Below are positions 46,877-58,282 of a DNA stretch of 64,000 bases, in pieces. Both the position numbers and the translations under genes were made by a program. The DNA comes from Mesostigma viride (Eukaryota > Streptophyta > Mesostigmatophyceae > Mesostigmatales > Mesostigmataceae), in contig RPFO01001075.1 of assembly GCA_009746045.1 (NCBI GenBank), positions 219,501 to 283,500 on the forward strand, given 5' to 3'. Each line of letters opens with the position of its first letter. The stretch's first letter is position 1. The notes beneath the pieces were generated by a model, which was not told the origin of the DNA, searched no databases, and saw nothing but the letters and a program-made list of their open reading frames with translations.

Positions 46877-47585
46877 CTTTTCTCCTTATTTTATCATGGT
46901 TTCAAGCCCCCCTGACAGTAAACATCATGCAGCCCAAGGGAGAAGTGATGTTGGCACGGTATCCCATGGTTTCCCATGCCTGGCCATCATGCCTTCTCCC
47001 GTGTGCCCTTGCTATGCACGTTTTGACAACTCACAACAGGAGTCACCACATGGGCTACCTTCCATTTTTGCATGATTCCAAGCTCCCCTGTCAGGATTCA
47101 TCGTGGTGGCCAAGAGGGAAGTGATGTTGGCACGGTATCCCATGGTTTTCCATGCCTGACCATCATGCCTTCTTCCGCGTGCCCTTGCTATGCACATTTT
47201 GACAACTCACAACAGGAGTCACCACATGGGCTACCTTCCATTTTTGCATGATTCCAAGCTCCCCTGTCAGGATTCATCGTGGTGGCCAAGAGGGAAGTTA
47301 TGTTGGCAAAGTATCCCATGGTTTCCCATGCCTGACCATCATGCCTTCTCCCGTGTGCCCTTGCTATGCATGTTTTGACAATTCACAACAGGAGTCACAA
47401 CATGGGTTACCTTCCATTTTTGCATGATTTCAAGCTGCCCCGTCAGGAGTCATCATGGTGGCCAAGAGGGAAGTTATGTTGGCACGGTACAATCCGTGTA
47501 TCCAATTGTTTCCCATGCCTGACCATCATGCCTTCTCCCGTGTGCCCTTGCTATGCATGCTTTGGCAACTCACAACAGGAGTGAC
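46877..47585 (+). repeat. 176-bp satellite, four units
   Basis: The AGTCACCACATGGGCTACC landmark recurs at 47041, 47217, 47393 and (diverged) 47581: periods 176, 176 and 188. The last unit has a 12-bp insertion near 47489. Units differ at a few percent of sites. Confidence 0.85.
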
Positions 47586-47599
47586 TGCTAATGTGAAAC

Positions 47600-48830
47600 A
47601 TAAATGCCCCCCTGCCCCCCTGCCCCCCTGCCCGTACGTGCCCAGCTGCCCAGCTGCCCAGCTGCCCAGCTGCCCAGCTGCCCCCCCCCCAGTGACCACA
47701 CACACCTGCCTACCTACTCCCATGCCCGCATGGCCGAATGCCCGCATGCACCCACATGCCCACACCTGCAAACACACACCCACACATGCCCAAACATGCC
47801 CAAACATGCCCAAACATGCCCACACATATGCCCCCCCCCACACACACATGCACACCTGCCCAAGCGCAGGCCCAGGCCCAGGCCACGCCCAGGCCCAGGC
47901 CCAGGCCAGGCCCAGGCCCAGGCCCACGCCCACGCCCACGCCACGCCCGCCGGCCACGCCCCACGCCCACGCCCACGCCCACGCCACGCCCACGCCCACG
48001 CCCACGCCCAGCCACGCCCGCCCAGCCACGCCTACGCCACGTCCACATGCACACATGCACACATGTACATGCCCGCACCTGCCCACACATGCACCACAAT
48101 GCCACATGCCCTCACGCGCAACACATGCCCACACATGCCCACACATGCCCACACAATGCCCACACATGCCCACACATGCCCACACATGCCACACATGCCA
48201 CACATGCCCACACATCACACCATATGCCCACACCTGCCCACCCCACACCTGCCCACACCTGCTCGCACATATGCCCATACCTGCCCACACCTGCCCACAC
48301 CTGCCCACACCGCCCACACCTGCCCACACCTGCCCCCAATGCCACACCTGCCCACACCAGCCCACACCTGCCCAACACATGCCCACACGCTGCCCACACT
48401 GCCCAAACCTGCCCACACCGCCCACACTGCCACACATCACACATGCCACACATGCCCACACATGCCCACACATGCCCACACATGCCACAACCTGCCCACA
48501 CCTGCCCACACTGCCCACACTGCCCACACCTGCCACACATATGCCACACATGCACACATGCAATGCCCAACATGCACACATGACAACCTGCCACACATGC
48601 ACACCTGCCCACCCATGCCCACCCTGCACACACCTGCCCTCACAACGCACACACCTGCCCACACATGCCCACACATGCCCACATGCCCTCACGCGCACAC
48701 ACATGCCCGCACATGCCCACATGCCACACATGCCCTACGCGCACACACATGCCACACATGCCTCACGCGCACACGCATGCCCGCACATGCGCACACATGC
48801 ACCCACATGCACACACTATGACCAGCAAAT
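47600..48830 (+). repeat. CCCACACATG / CCCACACCTG array (1.2 kb)
   Basis: C/A-rich degenerate decamers, with a CAGGCC/CACGCC hexamer zone at 47870-48040 and a CCCAGCTG zone near 47640. No coding meaning. Its motif is the reverse complement of the array at 52080-52910. Confidence 0.95.
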
Positions 48831-49985
48831 GCAGATAGCTTACAAATAGAAAGGAGATGAACAAGCACGCAGTAATCAACTGTCTGCATGGAGGCACATC
48901 ATTCAGACATGTCCCCACATTTTACACATTACAACTGGACACGTGGAAACCAAGCCAATATAAGCCAATGAAATGTCCTCGACGGCGAGTTAGGAGATAG
49001 CAGCAGGTAGAAGTTATAATGCAACTGCGGAAAAGGAATTTAAGTAGCTGCAGATGCAATGGCATTTCTTGCAAAGGCGCGCACACTGGCAAGGTCGTGG
49101 ACATTGATGCGGAAGCAGGTGCAGAGGCAAGCTTAGGTGCGAGTGCAACTGTACATGCAAGTTAAAAGGAGACGTGAATGCAGCTGCTAAGCGCGACCAT
49201 GTCCCAGCCACATCCCCAACAATAGTGGCCGCGGTAATTGCAACGCTGAATGCAATCATGGACTGCAGACACAAATGCCAGAATAGCTGCAGCGCAAAAC
49301 GTCCGTGTAATTGTTTAGAATCACACGGAGAATGGAAAACCGGGTGCTAATACTGATGGTAAGGTCAACTGGAATGTGATGCAGTCGACATGAGGATGCA
49401 TGTGACAGCGGCACAGGCAGAGGCAGGCATGCTAAGCCCAACAAACATGCAACAAAATACTCTGCTAAGGCAGATAGAGGCCGAGGCAATGGCAAACGGA
49501 AAATGTAAAATGCGATATATGATATATGAAGGCGTAATTTGCTTTAGGCATTCAACGTGCCCACGTATGATAAACAACTTTTGCCGGATTTCAACGCCGT
49601 TACTTTGTTCTTGGCTGTCAAGACCGGCGACCTTTGTCCGAAATTGCCTACGGTTGGTTTCTTATAACGGCTTTGCTCAGTGAATTCAAAGGCTTGCCCG
49701 AACATCGCGTTTAAAGCTATTGCTGTCGCCGCTATGGCCCACCACCCGATGGCCAGCCCGAGTTCGCCCGTATTTAATCCAACAGCAAATGGCGATCCAT
49801 GAAAACACTGATGACACGGCTTCCGTTTCTAGAACTACCAGGCCCGTCGTCAATGCAAATTAAGCACGTAATTCGCAAATTACATAATGATTGTGACGAC
49901 AATGATTGTGTCTCGCCACGGTCAATTACCTCATAGACTACGCTGCTAAGACACGCCACGGCCAACGGGGACAAGCAGGCGCAGG
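48831..49985. other. Spacer between satellites, nothing recognised
   Basis: About 1.15 kb of mixed composition. Short ORFs only; no domain, RNA or repeat family identified. Confidence 0.4.
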
Positions 49986-50935
49986 CGCAGGTCGGCAATG
50001 AAAATGTTGCCGACCTGTCCAAGTGCGCAGCAGCTGTCCTACTCAATGCGGGCAGCCAGGCCCGCAAGTTGGACAGCTGCTGCGTGCAGAGGCAGGTCGG
50101 CAATGCAAATGTTGCCGACCTGTCCAAGTGCGCAGCAGCTGTCCTACCTAATGCGGGCAGCCAGGCCCGCAAGTTGGACAGCTGCTGCGTGCAGAGGCAG
50201 GTCGGCAATGAAAATGTTGCGACCTGTCCAAGTGCGCAGCAGCTGTCCTACTCAATGCGGGCAGCCAGGCCGCAAGTTGGACAGCTGCTGCGTGCAGAGG
50301 CAGGTCGGCAATGCAAATGTTGCCGACCTGTCAAGTGCGCAGCAGCTGTCCTACTCAATGCGGGCAGCCAGGCCCGCAAGTTGGACAGCTGCTGCGTGCA
50401 GAGGCAGGTCGGCAATGCAAATGTTGCCGACCTGTCCAAGTGCGCAGCAGCTGTCCTACTCAATGCGGGCAGCCAGGCCCGCAAGTTGGACAGCTGCTGC
50501 GTGCAGAGGCAGGTCGGCAATGCAAATGTTGCCGGCCTTTCCAAGTGCGCAGCAGCTGTCCTACTCAATGCGGGCAGCCAGGCCCGCTAGTAGAACAGCT
50601 GCTGCGTGCAGAGGCAGGTCGGCCTGGGTCGGCAATGCAAATGTTGCCGACCTGTCCAAGTGCGCAGCAGCTGTCCTACTCAATGCGGGCAGCCAGGCCC
50701 GCTAGTAGAACAGCTGCTGCGTGCAGAGGCAGGTCGGCAATGCAAATGTTGCCGACCTGTCCAAGTGCGCAGCAGCTGTTCTACTCAATGCGGGCAGCCA
50801 GGCCCGCAAGTTGGACAGCTGCTGCGTGCAGAGGCAGGTCGGCAATGCAAATGTTGCCGGCCTTTCCAAGTGCGCAGCAGCTGTCCTACTCAATGCGGGC
50901 AGCCAGGCCGCAAGTAGAACCTGCTGCCATTCGTC
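49986..50935 (+). repeat. 105-bp palindromic minisatellite, nine units
   Basis: GTCGGCAATG landmarks at 49991, 50096, 50201, 50304, 50408, 50513, 50618/50628, 50733 and 50838 give a 105-bp period with rare 1-2-bp losses and one 10-bp insertion. Each unit folds: GGACAGCTGCTGCG ... GGTCGGCAA / TTGCCGACC ... CGCAGCAGCTGTCC (33-nt arms, 8-nt loop), plus GCGGGC/GCCCGC. Because 105 is divisible by three and the unit is palindromic, similar frames open on both strands; I do not regard them as genes. Confidence 0.93.
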
Positions 50936-51985
50936 GAGTTGAGTAACCCGCGCCGGTGGTCCGACAGCTGCTGCAAGCAGGTCTGTTCTGCCGAGCTGTT
51001 GAGGTTGGCAGTTGGCACGTCTTGGCAGCTTGCCACGTCTTGGGAGCTGTCTTGGCTTGCCAGCTTCCAGCTAACGGAAAGAGGCTTATGGCGGAAAACG
51101 TAAATGAATTGCGGGGACTAAAATGAAAAATCATGTAAATGAGCAACCAGCGCAGGCCAGAAATCGGGAGAATCCGGACCATGGTAGCTCGAGCCTGCGT
51201 TATCTTGTCCGCGTGTTCGAGTCATCATGTGTGTGCGGGGCTGATGGGCACCACGGTACGGCTATTTTGGCTTGCATGTTGGTGACGAAGTTGCAACTAG
51301 GTTGAGAAACCTATTGTCTGGTCATGAACTCATGGTACATTATTTGGGACTGACGCGCTGAGCAAATGGATTACGATAAAGCATTTAATTGGAAATGCAG
51401 ATCAGCGCTGGGCCAGGCGGCAGGCTTTCGATGATGTGTGGGTCTCGCCAGGTTCGTCAGCTATGTAGATTCGTATCAGCACTGCAGCAGTGGCCTCCTA
51501 TGAACATTGCATGCTTTGTTATAATTATTCCGTTGGTGTAAATGGGTAAGTAAGGGTCTGAACGTCGCAATTGAAGATAGCCGATTGGCAGTTCCTAGTG
51601 ACTTAATAAGGTCGTTGCTACTAATTTACGGCGTGAAAGCGCGTCTATCTTGCTGTTCGAGGATTAGCTTCCACTGGGCTGTCACGTGTGAGTTTTCGGT
51701 TTCTGATAAGCACTCCTTTCCAAGCTGTAAACGCAAGCTTTTTCTGCTTCTTAGTCGTCGTCTTCTAGATGAGGAAGAGAAGGAACGGTATTACGAATGC
51801 ATGAGTCTATTCAGGCCCCGGAAATGTTGGAGACTGGACATCCCCTTCGGAATATGTCAGGCTTAGTAGGCGTCGCATGGGCCACTATATTGTCTAACAT
51901 TGTTGCAGTGAGCAACTCCAAAGGGTAAGCATGACTGCCACTGGCATCTGGGACGAGCACAACTCCGTGATGAACGGGATGGGCG
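50936..51985. other. Spacer with a segment duplicated at 59650-60030
   Basis: No gene recognised. 51144-51210 is an uninterrupted copy of the target sequence that carries two insertions at 59703-60009. Confidence 0.5.
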
Positions 51986-51989
51986 TGTG

Positions 51990-53190
51990 CACGCGCACAT
52001 ACATTGATGCCTGGACCAATGGGCATGGGTTTGGGCATGGGCATGGGCACGGTCATCAGGATGCCTGGCAAGTCGCTTGTGCAGGTGGCATGCGTGTGCA
52101 TGTGTGTGCAGGTGCAGGTGGCATGCGTGTGCATGTGTGTGCATGTGTGGGCATGTGTGGGCATGTGTGTGCATGCGTGTGCATGTGTGTGCATGTGTGT
52201 GCACGTGTGTGCATGTGTGGGCATGTGTGTGAATGTGTGGGCACGTGTGGGCACGTGTGTGCATGTGTGTGCGCGTGTGGGCAGGTGTGGGCATGTGTGG
52301 GCATGTGGGCATGTGTGGGCATGTGTGTGGGCAGGTGTGGGCAGGTGTGGGCAGGTGTGGGCAGGTGTGGGCATGTGTGGGCATGTGTGGGCACGTGTGG
52401 GCATGTGTGGGCATGTGTGGGCATGTGTGGGCATGTGTGGGCAGGTGTGGGCAGGTGTGGGCAGGTGTGGGCAGGTGTGGGCAGGTGTGTGAATGTGTGG
52501 GCACGTGTGGGCAGGTGTGGGGAGGTGTGGGCAGGTGTGGGCAGGTGTGGGCAGGTGTGGGCAGGTGTGGGCAGGTGTGGGCAGGTGTGGGCAGGTGTGG
52601 GCACGTGTGGGCAGGTGTGGGCAGGTGTGGGCAGGTGTGGGCAGGTGTGGGCATGTGTGGGCATGTGTGTGCATGTGTGGGCATGTGTGGGCAGGTGTGG
52701 GCAGGTGTGGGCATGTGTGGGCATGTGCGGGCACGTGTGGGCATGTGCGTGCATGTGTGGGCACGTGTGGGCAGGTGTGTGCATGTGTGGGCATGTGTGG
52801 GCAGGTGTGCGTGCGCGTGTGGGCAGGTGTGGGCAGGTGTGGGCAGGTGTGTGCGCGTGTGGGCAGGTGTGGGCAGGTGTGGGCAGGTGTGGGCAGGTGG
52901 GCAGGTGTGTGCGTGGGCGTGGGTGTGGGGGCGTGCGCATGGGCGTGGGCGTGGGCGTGGGCGTGCGCGTGCGCGTGCGCGTGGGCGTGGGCGTGGGCGT
53001 GTGCGTGGGTGTGGGCGTGGGCGTGGGCGTGGGCGTGGGCGTGGGCGTGGGCGTGGGCGTGGGCGTGGGCGTGGGCGTGGGCGTGGGCGTGGGCGTGGGC
53101 GTGGGCGTGGGCGTGGGCGTGGGCGTGGGCGTGGGCGTGGGCGTGGGCGTGGGCGTGGGCGTGGGCATGGGCGTGGGCGCTGGAGGCCAG
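51990..53190 (+). repeat. GTGTGGGCA(T/G/C) decamer array and GGGCGT array
   Basis: GCATGTGTGG / GCAGGTGTGG decamers at 52080-52910 pass into a nearly pure GTGGGC hexamer array at 52930-53180. The repeat-encoded frames on both strands are artefacts. Confidence 0.95.
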
Positions 53191-54057
53191 CATCGCAGCT
53201 GCACGTGTGAACGCGATGCATGCCATGGTGGATGGGCATATCCGCAATGGCATTGAATGCAGCCTTGGGATATTACCCACTAAGTCGAGGTCACACGCTG
53301 GCGTAGTGGTCTTGCAGTTGTAAGCTGCCGCCAATAGCTAATAACACATGCATATTCGGCCGTTTGAGTTTGTTTTGGTTATCGGCCATTGGACATATAG
53401 CATATAGCTTGGCCGCCCTTGATGATCAATTGTTTCATCGACTACAACCAATGTTGCCATGCGGTTCCATGGTCACCTGCACACAACTGTTGGGATCTAG
53501 TTGTTTATTGTGACAAGAGCATGACAGTTGCATTGTGACATGTATGTGGGATGGCGTGCCATACATGGTTGTCTTCTTGATGTGTATCATGGACATCATA
53601 TAATAAACACTGGGCATATGTATTACACTACCTAATAAACTTGTCCGATGGTCCCATGCTCGCTGCCAAGCAGCATGACCTCTGCATGTCGATGGTGTCC
53701 ATGGTATTTTGAGATGATTGTTCGATGTGCCCTTTGGCTTGTAAGGAAATCTAGATACTTATCACAGCACTTGTCTAGCACATGACCAGTCTTGCACGTT
53801 GGCTTAGCACACCTCCCCCGGACATGCATTCAGTAAACTTGAATTCCTTGAAAGAGGCTGTGCGCCATGATAGACAGCTGTCACCGTCACTGCTCGACCT
53901 GTCACGCACACACGCTATGCATGCACGGGGCAACGGGCGTTAGCCGAACTGGGGGGATAAGGCTTGAGAGGGTAAGAGAGGAGTGATCGTGTAGTTCTAG
54001 CGACTATATACACAGTATCTGAGCATCCAAACAAGGTCTAGCTGCATCCCTGGTCAA
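53191..54057. other. Intergenic, nothing recognised
   Basis: AT-richer DNA of about 870 bases. Small ORFs at 53435-53829 minus show no domain. Confidence 0.4.
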
Positions 54058-54235
54058 AATTTAATAAACCAAAAAAATTCTTATATACTTAAAAAAATCA
54101 GCCCAAACCTTTCACCTATCACACTACCCTCAGAGGGTAACCAGCTGGTCGATACGTGGTACCTCTTAACCTAATGATATTCCTATTGGTTAATAAAAAT
54201 ACCCATTTACCCGGAAAAAAAAGGCTAGTAATTAA
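54058..54235 (-). mobile_element. LINE C-type 3' tail fragment joined to the 145-bp repeat family
   Basis: The reverse complement of 54070-54106 matches GGGCTGATTTTTTTAAGTAT at 46825-46860. The next 120 bases, reversed, resemble the 34932-35190 repeat (AAATGGGTAT ... TTATTAACCAAT ... GGTGAAAG). Confidence 0.5.
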
Positions 54236-54560
54236 TTAATTAATTAATTAATTAGACTCGTGCTCCCGTTGGGGAGTCACGGAGCATTCACCCCGATGGA
54301 TGGATGGATGGATGGGTGCAAACATTCCTACCGGTCTAATCTATTATCTACATTGGCTACATACTACATCTATCTAACATCACTCCATTGGGAGTCAATG
54401 TAGCACATATCCCTGAGAAGGGGCATATGGCTTTTAATACATCCTAGGCTACTTCATGCAAGGGTGGGAATGTAAGCTACCCTTGCTCTAGCCGGTGCAC
54501 CAGGGCACCGGCACCACCATGCTGTCTCAGGTTCAACCCGCCTAAGGGGGGGATCCTGGC
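54236..54560 (-). mobile_element. Joined LINE A and LINE E 3' UTR fragments
   Basis: 54236-54380 is the family A tail, hairpin (54263-54276), GGAT and UTR, truncated at CTATCTAACAT. It abuts a family E 3' end starting with the hairpin ACTCCATTGGGAGT (54382-54395) that has no AT tail, so the junction is a chimera or a second insertion. Confidence 0.65.
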
Positions 54561-54590
54561 ACGGGGGAGGAAGATCATCATGGCTATACA

Positions 54591-55285
54591 ATTAATTAAT
54601 TAATTAAAATCATAGCTCCGTGGGGAGCATATGTAACACATAGCCCTGAGAAAGGGGCATCTATGGGTTTGTAATACAATCAGGGCGACAACCTGCAGCT
54701 GTAGGATGTACAACTATCACCTGCTCTGGGTGCACTAGGTGCACCTGCACCTCCATGATGGTTCATGCCTCCTAAACAAGCACAGGCACCCAGGGGGGGC
54801 TTGAGGAGAGGGCCTAGAAGGCCTGCATGACATATGGGGTGGAAGGTATGTGGCTAGGCTATAGCTAGGGTACACATGGCCTCTCAGCAGGGAGTAACTC
54901 CCTGCATGGGCAAAGCATGACTCGAAATTGCTACGGCTATTGCAAGGGCGGGTGTGGGCCCATCACGTAGGCATACATGGCCACGTCACTAAGCTTTCTA
55001 GTCTACACTACTGCTATATATTCCCTAGGCTGGGGTGGCTGGGGTGGCTGGGGCGGCAGGGGTCGCCTGCCAGGGCTTGTGGGCGACGTAGATGTCCGCC
55101 CCCTTCCAGTAGACCGGCTTCTGCCCCGCCGTCTGCCGAAGCTGGAGGTAGGTCGGCCATAACTCCCGGCGCCGTCACTTTGTTGCTGCGTCAAGGTTAA
55201 GTCGTCGTCCAGCGTGTAGGCGGTCCCCCCAAGCCGCTTGCGACACTTGAGGAACTCCATCTTATCCGCCATCGGTGTCAAAGGC
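54591..55285 (-). mobile_element. Family F element: ORF1-like C-terminus plus 3' UTR
   Basis: AATT tail and hairpin GCTCCGTGGGGAGC (54615-54628), UTR with GGTGCACC segments, then an upstream minus-strand frame MADKMEFLKCRKRLGGTAYT + LDDDLTLTQQQ (55003-55281). That motif is the conserved C-terminal block of algal LINE ORF1-like proteins. No reverse transcriptase lies between ORF1 and the tail. Confidence 0.65.
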
Positions 55286-55502
55286 TATACAATGGCTATA
55301 CAAGGGCTAGGGCATGGCTTCTCGACAGAGAGCATCTCTCTGCATAGGCATTAAATTATATTAAATTAAATTATAACATGCCTCCGTGGGGAGATCATGT
55401 AGCACATATTCCATGATGGATGGGGTGGATCGAGGAAGCCGCGTGATCGAACTATCCTAACTCTAAGCTATCTAGTCTAGAAAATCCTAACTACACTACT
55501 CA

Positions 55503-55855
55503 TCAAAACGCCTCCTCCGCTTGGGGGGAGGGGGCTTGCCCACAGGGTCGGGCGTGTGCGCCTTGACAATCCTCTTCCACCGCGTCTTGTCCTGCATGCA
55601 TGGCAGTCCAAAGACGGGAGAGAGAGTGGATGCGGTATTCAAACTGGGCTGGGACCACTAGGTCGTCCAGCAACATCTGGATGTAGTTCGTGATAGGTTT
55701 CCCTACCCTTTTGGGGATGCCCTCGGGGCCAGGCCAGGTCAGAATGTGTCGCCCTGGCTGGCCAAGCCGCTGGGGGCCGGCTAGACCAAGGGCGGTGTCG
55801 ACCTGGCTGGTGCGAGCAAGGTGTCCTACAATTGCTATCCTACGCTGCCTACTTG
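55503..55855 (-). pseudogene. LINE B C-terminal remnant
   Basis: QRRIAIVGHLARTSQVDTAL ... PGRHILTWPGPEGIPKRVG ... IHSLSRLWTAM matches 63583-63920 and 14085-14430. A few extra bases near 55600 shift the frame so the usual PPPPKRRRRFDE end is lost. Confidence 0.75.
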
Positions 55856-57888
55856 TACAGCATGACGCGGATGGCCGTCTGCCACTCAGCAGGTGGAGGC
55901 TCGTCAGAGAGCAGGACACGGTTGCAGAACGCCAGCAGAAGATCCCTAACCGCCGGATCAGGGGTCTTCAGCAGCTCAGCAGAAAGGTGGTCGGCACCGA
56001 CCGCCGCATCGTACCGCAGGCGAGCAAGGGCGCCGTCCAATTCCTTCAAAGTGAAGGGGGGGACGACGTCGTCAGTGGCAAGGCAGCCCTCCTGCAAGGC
56101 GGGGACTTGGTAGTCCGCGGCCGAGGAGGGGGGCGCTGGCGGCGGCGGGGGTCCGGCGAACCCGAGGCGGGCGGCCGTCTCGGGGTGAAGCGGCGGGGGG
56201 GGGGCACGAGCCCCACCTGTCAAGGAAACATTGTGGGCCAACCAGCGGTCAAGGCTGACCGGCGCCGTGCCGTCCCCCGTGTGCTCCACCAGGGTGCGCT
56301 GCCGCCGGCCGCCGAGCCGGTCGAGGTTGTACCACATGTCCTTGCCCTGGTTGCGAGCCTGGCAGGCCTTGGCATCCGCGATGCACTGGGCCGCCTCCGC
56401 GTCCTGAGCGTGCTCGTAGGCCTCCACGAGGGCGGCCTTGAGCACTGGTTTCTGCAGCGGGTCCCGGTTACGCTTGAGACGGTGCCGGGCGGCCAAGACC
56501 TTGGGGTCCTGGCGGTAGAGCGGGCCGGGGCGGCGGCGGGGCATGACCGGCAGGTGCCGGGCCGCCAGCAACGGGGCACGGGCCGCAATTAGCCTGCAAA
56601 AATGGCGGCGTTGGGGGCATGCACCCTTGTCCAGCTCGTCGACGTCCGCCCTGGCGCCCAGGGCCGACAGGTACTCCCGTCGGCACTGGTTCCGCTCGTG
56701 CTTGGCGTCCGTCCAGTCCTCAGGATCTCCCCGGACCGGGCGTAGAGCAGACCAGTCAGGGCGGGCCACTGGGGCGCGGCGCGCGGGGACGTGGAACCGG
56801 AGCCGAATGGTCGCGCGCACCAACCGGTGGTCAGAGCACACCGTGGGCGTGTCAAACACTCGGGCGTCCAGAATCGAGGTGCACCTGGGCTGCCGTACCA
56901 CCACGTAGTCCAAACAGGCCTGACGGCCGTTAGGGCCACGAAAAGTGACCAAGTCCTGTGAGGGACGTTGAAAGTGGCAATTGACAGCAACCATCCCGCT
57001 ATCCCACAAAAAGGCAGAAAACAGGGGAGTGTTGTCGTTAGCTTCCGTGTCAGCAGGCGCAAAGCGACTGCCAGCAGTGCCCACGGGGAGCGTGGCATTG
57101 GCGTCGAGCAGCATAACCAAAAAGTGGCGGGCTGGGGTGACCCCCTCTAGGCTATGCAAGGACTCGAAGAACTCCTGGCGTGCCGACTCAGGTAGACCAC
57201 TATGGGGTGCATAGCCCACCCCCACCGTGAGGTGGTGCTTAGACCGCCCCTCGACGGAGGTGAAATGTGCTACCATAAGGCGGGGCGTTAGAAACTGAAG
57301 CGTGCTGAGGCTAGCAACTGCCAGCGGCGAACACAAAAGGCCAACACCACCTTGGCCTGGCGTCCCACTTCCAGCGAAGTAGAAACGCCAACCGCCTGCA
57401 AGGCGGTTAGTGCTCACCGTGCCAAATGGCACCGTGCGACGGTGTTCCTGCACGCCTAGAATAGATACACGATGTGCAATGCAAATTAATGCGACTAGCT
57501 CCTCTACCCGGCAGCTATGGTCGTCATCTGCTAGCAATGTGCGGGCGTTAAAGGTGGGAAGGGCCAAGGATGCCTGCTGGCCCACCAGGGGAGAACGGCG
57601 ATGGATGATGGGGGTGGATGCGGCGGGGGGTGGAGGTGGGGGTGGAACGGAGGGGGGAAGGGAAGCGGAGGAAATAGTGCTTTTCATCGCATTTATTTTG
57701 TCCTGCAAGCGTAGGATGCGAGCCTGCCGCTTGCTCGGGGTACTCGGGGTTGGGGCTGATTGCAAAACGCCGAGGCGTAGGTAATCTAGCAAGCGTTGGG
57801 TTTTACGAATCTGACATTTGACAGATGAGGTTGTAGCCCGAAATACCGGCACCACCATGGCTTTCACCCGACGGTTAGGTCGAGGCAT
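55849..57888 (-). pseudogene. LINE B ORF2 fragment: endonuclease plus RT N-terminus
   Basis: 679 codons from Met 57888. Endonuclease/exonuclease/phosphatase fold: LPTFNARTLL, catalytic Glu in ILGVQEHRRT, VGYAPHSG, LLDANATLPVG, CLDYVVVRQP and CSDHRLVRATI, about residues 105-360. A linker follows, then the RT entry segment AVGADHLSAELLKTPDPAVR and PPPAEWQTAIRVMLYK, where the frame meets a stop. The YADD-bearing palm is missing, so the copy cannot reverse-transcribe. Confidence 0.85.
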
Positions 57889-58282
57889 GGGAGTGGAACG
57901 GGACTGTTTACGGAGGCTGTCCCCGAAGCCTGTTAGCCGCGAGCCGACGAGGAAGGTTGTCTACCTACGGACACCACCGGAGGCAGCACCTGGCCTGCTA
58001 GACACCTCACGAGACTCCGCTCCGGGGGTGTTAATCTGAACACCTTTAATCACACCTAGACGATGGCAGCCGGGGGGCGCAGGCACACGGCTCACGTGCG
58101 TGGTGCCGCCATAATTAATAACGTGCAGAAAAATAGCGATATCTGCTGGGCAGGCCGCTGGCGATCATTTTGACCATTTTTGAACATGCGAAATCCTGGG
58201 CGATGGCTGCCAAAAATTAGATCAGCGTGTTCGTCATCAAAAGGCGAGTCTGTTGCAATTTACTACCCGACCATGCATAGGC

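Larger units (their letters stand above)
55361..57960 (-). mobile_element. LINE family B, internally deleted copy
   Basis: The 3' end at left: TTAAA tail (55365-55375), hairpin CTCCGTGGGGAG (55382-55393), 3' UTR and C-terminal frame. The 5' part at right carries an APE-type endonuclease ORF. The central RT core is absent: the frame passes from the start of RT straight to the extreme C-terminus near 55850. The 5' boundary is uncertain. Confidence 0.85.

Noticed and set aside
47455..48849. His/Thr/Pro-rich frames of 280-460 codons
   Set aside because: Translation of the CCCACA decamer array.
49986..50935. CRISPR-like array
   Set aside because: Units are contiguous 105-bp copies without unique spacers, in a eukaryotic context.
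49998..50946. 35-residue repeat protein encoded by the 105-bp minisatellite
   Set aside because: The unit is palindromic so both strands give similar frames, some units carry 1-2-bp losses, and no start or splice context was found.
51811..53334. Frames of 270-507 codons on both strands
   Set aside because: Translation of the GTGTGGGCAT and GGGCGT arrays.
55690..56592. 300-codon plus-strand ORF
   Set aside because: Antisense of the LINE B endonuclease ORF, which has the catalytic motifs.
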